The position numbers and the translations under genes are program-made. A DNA stretch of 64,000 nt. It comes from Eutypella sp. D-1 (lineage: Eukaryota > Ascomycota > Sordariomycetes > Xylariales > Diatrypaceae). The DNA lies in assembly GCA_023313575.1 (NCBI GenBank), contig JAJTTP010000014.1:930001-994000 (forward strand). Direction: 5' to 3'. Under the pieces are notes generated by a model, which saw only the letters and a program-made list of their open reading frames with translations, did not search any database and was not told the DNA's origin. The stretch's first letter is position 1, and every line of letters starts with the position of its first letter. Positions 60,301 to 64,000 of this stretch are shown here, piece after piece.

Positions 60301-63300
60301 GGCTGATCTGTGGCCATACTATAGGGTTATCGAGCCGGAAACCGACGGACGAGAAAAAAAAAAAAGAGAGAAAAAAGAAAGGGGCAGTGGTTAAACTGCG
60401 GTACCCTCAAGGTGGGGTCGCCAGGTACAACGTACAAAGCCTGGAAAGTAGCGAGGTACTAAACGCGTTAAAAGTCGAAATTGGCGTCATTTTCGCGTCT
60501 CTCTCAACGCGTCTAAATGTTGGTGGGGTTCTCTTATCCCCCACATCCATGTATGTACAATGTAACCCATACCACTTACCTAATTTATTCTACTGCCACT
60601 TCACCATCGCGCACATTTATCCTTGATGCCATAAACCTCCTAATTGTTAAAATGGTGAAAATTTTTCACCAGGGAGTTCGACCAAGGATGGAAATAGCAT
60701 AGCCATTTACGTAGTTAGGCCGGTAGAAAGTTGGCCAGCATGCTATGTAGCCAAACCTCGAGACGCAGGTACGGCCTATCCTCCCGGCCGAAACGAGTAT
60801 CAGACTCACCAAAGATTGGTAGAGTAAGATTACTTTGCAAGGCTGCTCTCTCACCCTTGTATTAGTAGCGATTAATTGTCCCAGGTTCGCCTGTGTCGTA
60901 GCTCTTCACAAAAAAGGTCGCACTTCTGGCTACATAGACGCCGAACCCAGGCCGGGTGGGAGGGTCGCATTTGTGCGAGTAGAACATGAGGGACGACCTC
61001 CTGTTCAACACAGCCCATCGGTCGGCCATTCGATCAGGCATATCGTAGAGCTGCTCTTCCGCCGGGGACGCACGAGCCCGAATCCAGTAGCTCGTACAGA
61101 GCGAGCATCGTATGTAGACTTTCCGCATGTATGGGTACGAGGGAGACCCGACGCATCGCATCGAGGGCACACGTAACTGGAGGGGGGAGGGGGAAGAGTT
61201 GTTTTCTCGAGCAAGCCAAACCCCACAGGGACGCACGTAGACCTTGCCCTCAAGAAAAACAAGAAAAACAAAAGAATAAGACAGGAACATGACAGGACGA
61301 CAGAGACGAAAAAGACTCCCAATCAGCTGCATGCGCCATGTGATTTTGGGGCTAAGACCTCATTCTCGTCGAATGGTTTGTTCTCGACGCCGAGATATGT
61401 ACATCCGTCGTCCAGTCGGTTTGGTGGCGCCCCTCTCCCGCAAACTCGCACACATACACGCACACACACACACGCCCACCACACGCGTCAGTACGACCAG
61501 TCGTTTATCTGCCCCGTACAAGCCCGCAGCAGCGCTTCTCCCCCCTGGGATACCTATCAAGTTCCGTATCCCAGCTCCACCAACGCGCATTCAGCGGTCG
61601 ATCGCTGCATGTGCGTTTCTGTCGTGTCTCCCTCCCTCCTCCCTTGTTCCCCCTTCGTTGGCGCAATTCGCATCCCGGAGTGCATGAAGAAGGCCAGGCC
61701 GGCTTAATGTCAGTCGGGTTCAAGTAGGGGTTGCGTTGAACCCTAGAAGCAGGGTGTACATAGTAGTAAGGCCGTCTTTTCATCCTCTTTGCGCTTTTCA
61801 GTCTACGTAGACAGATAAAGTACGTAGTCGTGCCCAGGGATACCCTGTCTACGAGCTGTAGTCAATACATATACCATATCGTAGCGGCTACAGATTCCTA
61901 CCTACAAAATGTCAGTGCGCGCACCCTCTACTTTTCGTCGTGCACAATACCTAATGAGGTACACATGTGCCTAGGTAATTATATATTAGAGTGTAATGCT
62001 AAGGGTGTAGATATCTTGATTGTAGATATATTGGAGCTCTCCTTTTCAGCGATCAGGTGGTTTCCGGCTGTATACTTCGTACATAATCTAAGTCATTGAT
62101 GGAACACTCTCGGGAAGAAGCGACATTGTGACATTGTACGCATCCACTTTGCATACAACCTCGACTGCGGAATACTCGCTGCCCAGACCAGACTAGGTAC
62201 AAGGCAGTGAATGACCACATGAACATGTAAGCCCTGGGCTGGACTAGACCGTGGACGACCACTAACAACTACTTGTATTATCTTGGACCCGAACTGACCG
62301 CCAGAAGGTTTCCACTGGATCGTAGTATCCACGGTGGAGAAGGGGGAGGACCTGGGCGGCTCTCCCAGGCGAGTGATATCAGTCACCCCATCCGAGCGCC
62401 ATCGAAAGAGGCTCCACTACCCCCAGAGTGATAGATAGCCAGACAGCTCAAAAGAAGAAAGTCGACAAGGCGTGACAGGCTCACCCCCGGACGGCCGAGC
62501 TTGCGCTGCATTCCGGCTTTCTGGCCTCCCCTTTTTCCTCTTGAGCCTTTGACTATCTTGAGCAGGGGCTGCAGCATAGGTAGTACGAAGACAGTATTTA
62601 AGTAAGAGGTAAGCAGCTTGAGTAGTAGTTAGTTCAAGTTATTACCCAGAGACCCTTTCTGGTTAGTATATTCTCCCCGCCCCTTGAAGGGAAGGAGACG
62701 AAGATAAAGATCCCAAAGACGGAAGACTACTCGATCAGGTACAAGCCATATGCAGGAAGGTGGACAGCGCAAGTATATCATCACACATTTTATCTAACCA
62801 GCCTAGGTAGGTTCCCTGGCTCTCATGACAAGCATTCTGGTCGGACGGCCCATAGATCAGTCTCCAGGGTTGGCGTTTTTTTATTTTCTTGGTATGGACG
62901 ATTTTGTGCGAAAGTATCAAGAGCCCAAGGGGAAGGAATCCCGCCAGCTAACCCACCTGATTTCGTGTACCAATAGTAATTGACGACATGCGCTCTCTTT
63001 GTTTCGGCCCAGACTTTTCTCTATTTCTCTTTGTTTTCCTTTCTTCCTTCTTGATTCTCTGCGCCGATCCCCAAGTTATGTTCCCGCTGGTGGTGCTGTG
63101 CTCATGGCTGCTATCCCATATGGATCTATATAGTCTATATACTTACCTACCTAGGTAGATTAATACTTACCTTAATTAACTTGAAGTCAAATGGCCATGG
63201 ATGTCGAGATAGAAATCCGTTCCTAGTAGGTTCAGTCAGTTCCCGATTAGGTAGCACCCTTGAACGGCACTAAGTCCCAATCCTAGCAAGCTGCTCTCTT

Positions 63301-64000
63301 CCCAGTCACCCAGTCACCCTTGCCTACGAGTAGCCTGCCCAGGTACCCTATGAAAGTAAAAAAGTAAATACATACAAGTAAGTAGTAGTTCAGCTGGTAC
63401 TACCAACTACTGCAAGCGCCTGCAGTATTTCAGTACTTATGTACTTCATTCCACACCCAACCCACACATCTTTCCCTCCGATTTTCCCTCTTTTTTAATT
63501 CTCCAACCTCTTCAATTTTTGTCAATTATTAGTCGTTCATTGTCTTTCTCTTTCCCCCCTATTTCGTTGGTGGAGGAAGTTGTGGTTTTGCAGTAGTAGT
63601 TGCAGGTTTAAGGTCAGCAGCAGCTTAGGAGGGTCCTCAACTGATTGATTGATTCCAAGGTTGATTGATTGTTTGCTTGTAACCCAAAGCCGCATCGCAT
63701 CGCATCACATCTATCGCATCACCAACTCCGTCTCCAGCGACTCTGGGCGAGTTAAATGATCAGTCGAACTTTCCCTTTCCTGTCAAAACTTTCTTAACCA
63801 GGCGTGCCTACCCTCCCACCTACTACTTACACACTTACACTCTTAAGTACCTACCTAAACCCAGGTAGGTATCTACATGTGTACCTAGCGCCGCTACTAC
63901 GAACCTTGGAGGTACCTAAAGTTAACCTGGTGCCTGCCCTTGTTAACTCGACTAAACTCGACTAAACTCGCACCATCGACACCTATCAGTAAACGCCCCC
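57392..64000. other. Long region without supported gene
   Basis: About 6.6 kb to the window end. Short frames on both strands lack motifs, codon bias and plausible splicing. TAGGTA/TACCTA words recur near 63130-63170 and 63845-63915. From about 63470 to 63790 pyrimidine-rich tracts become frequent, as in promoters of fungal genes, so a gene transcribed rightwards may start just beyond the window. Confidence 0.5.

Noticed and set aside
63120..63915. TACCTA-rich DNA near the window end as possible telomere repeat
   Set aside because: The usual fungal telomere unit is TTAGGG; the words here are irregular, in both orientations and also found deep inside the window.

Overview
This window looks like nuclear chromosomal DNA from a filamentous ascomycete (Pezizomycotina; Sordariomycetes is my best guess). 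The genes are split by short introns (about 50-155 bases) with GT..AG ends. The protein set is typical of moulds: a Cch1 calcium channel, a NimE-type cyclin B, a DUF3176 membrane protein, Zn2Cys6 and HMG-box regulators, and a cAMP-receptor-like GPCR. Intergenic DNA is long and rich in TAGGTA/TACCTA words, homopolymers and microsatellites. There is no operon, plasmid, virus, CRISPR array or complete transposon that I can see.

Layout. 1.9-3.6 kb: seven-transmembrane receptor (+). 5.9-7.7 kb: B-type mitotic cyclin (-). 10.2-11.5 kb: mitochondrial ribosomal protein uL2m (+). 12.2 and 12.9 kb: two identical tRNA-Thr(AGU) genes facing each other. 16.4-16.7 kb: small conserved-looking serine/arginine-rich protein (-). 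19.8-26.4 kb: the channel Cch1 (-), the largest gene. 29.4-32.2 kb: PHD-finger chromatin protein (+). 38.0-40.5 kb: HMG-box regulator (+). 42.3-43.9 kb: Golgi-ER SNARE Sec20 (-), divergent from mitochondrial ribosomal protein mL53 (44.6-45.0 kb, +). 45.7-46.9 kb: inorganic pyrophosphatase (-) with a long in-frame upstream extension to 47.9 kb. 48.7-50.8 kb: DUF3176 membrane protein (-). 55.4-57.4 kb: Zn2Cys6-like regulator in six exons (+). The rest, including 32.2-38.0, 50.8-55.4 and 57.4-64.0 kb, holds no gene I can support.

The genes are mostly unrelated housekeeping and signalling functions, as usual in fungal chromosomes. Links that can be drawn are modest: two mitoribosomal proteins and a possibly dual-targeted pyrophosphatase serve mitochondria; the GPCR and Cch1 are plasma-membrane signalling proteins; the PHD, HMG and Zn2Cys6 proteins act in the nucleus. 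I did not find a clear new multi-gene system. The points most worth a second look are the pyrophosphatase extension, the N/E/E/E pore and weak repeat-IV voltage sensor of Cch1, the KDEL-ended Sec20, the unusual zinc-cluster spacing, and the convergent identical tRNA pair. All exon joins were worked out by hand from frame and splice signals.
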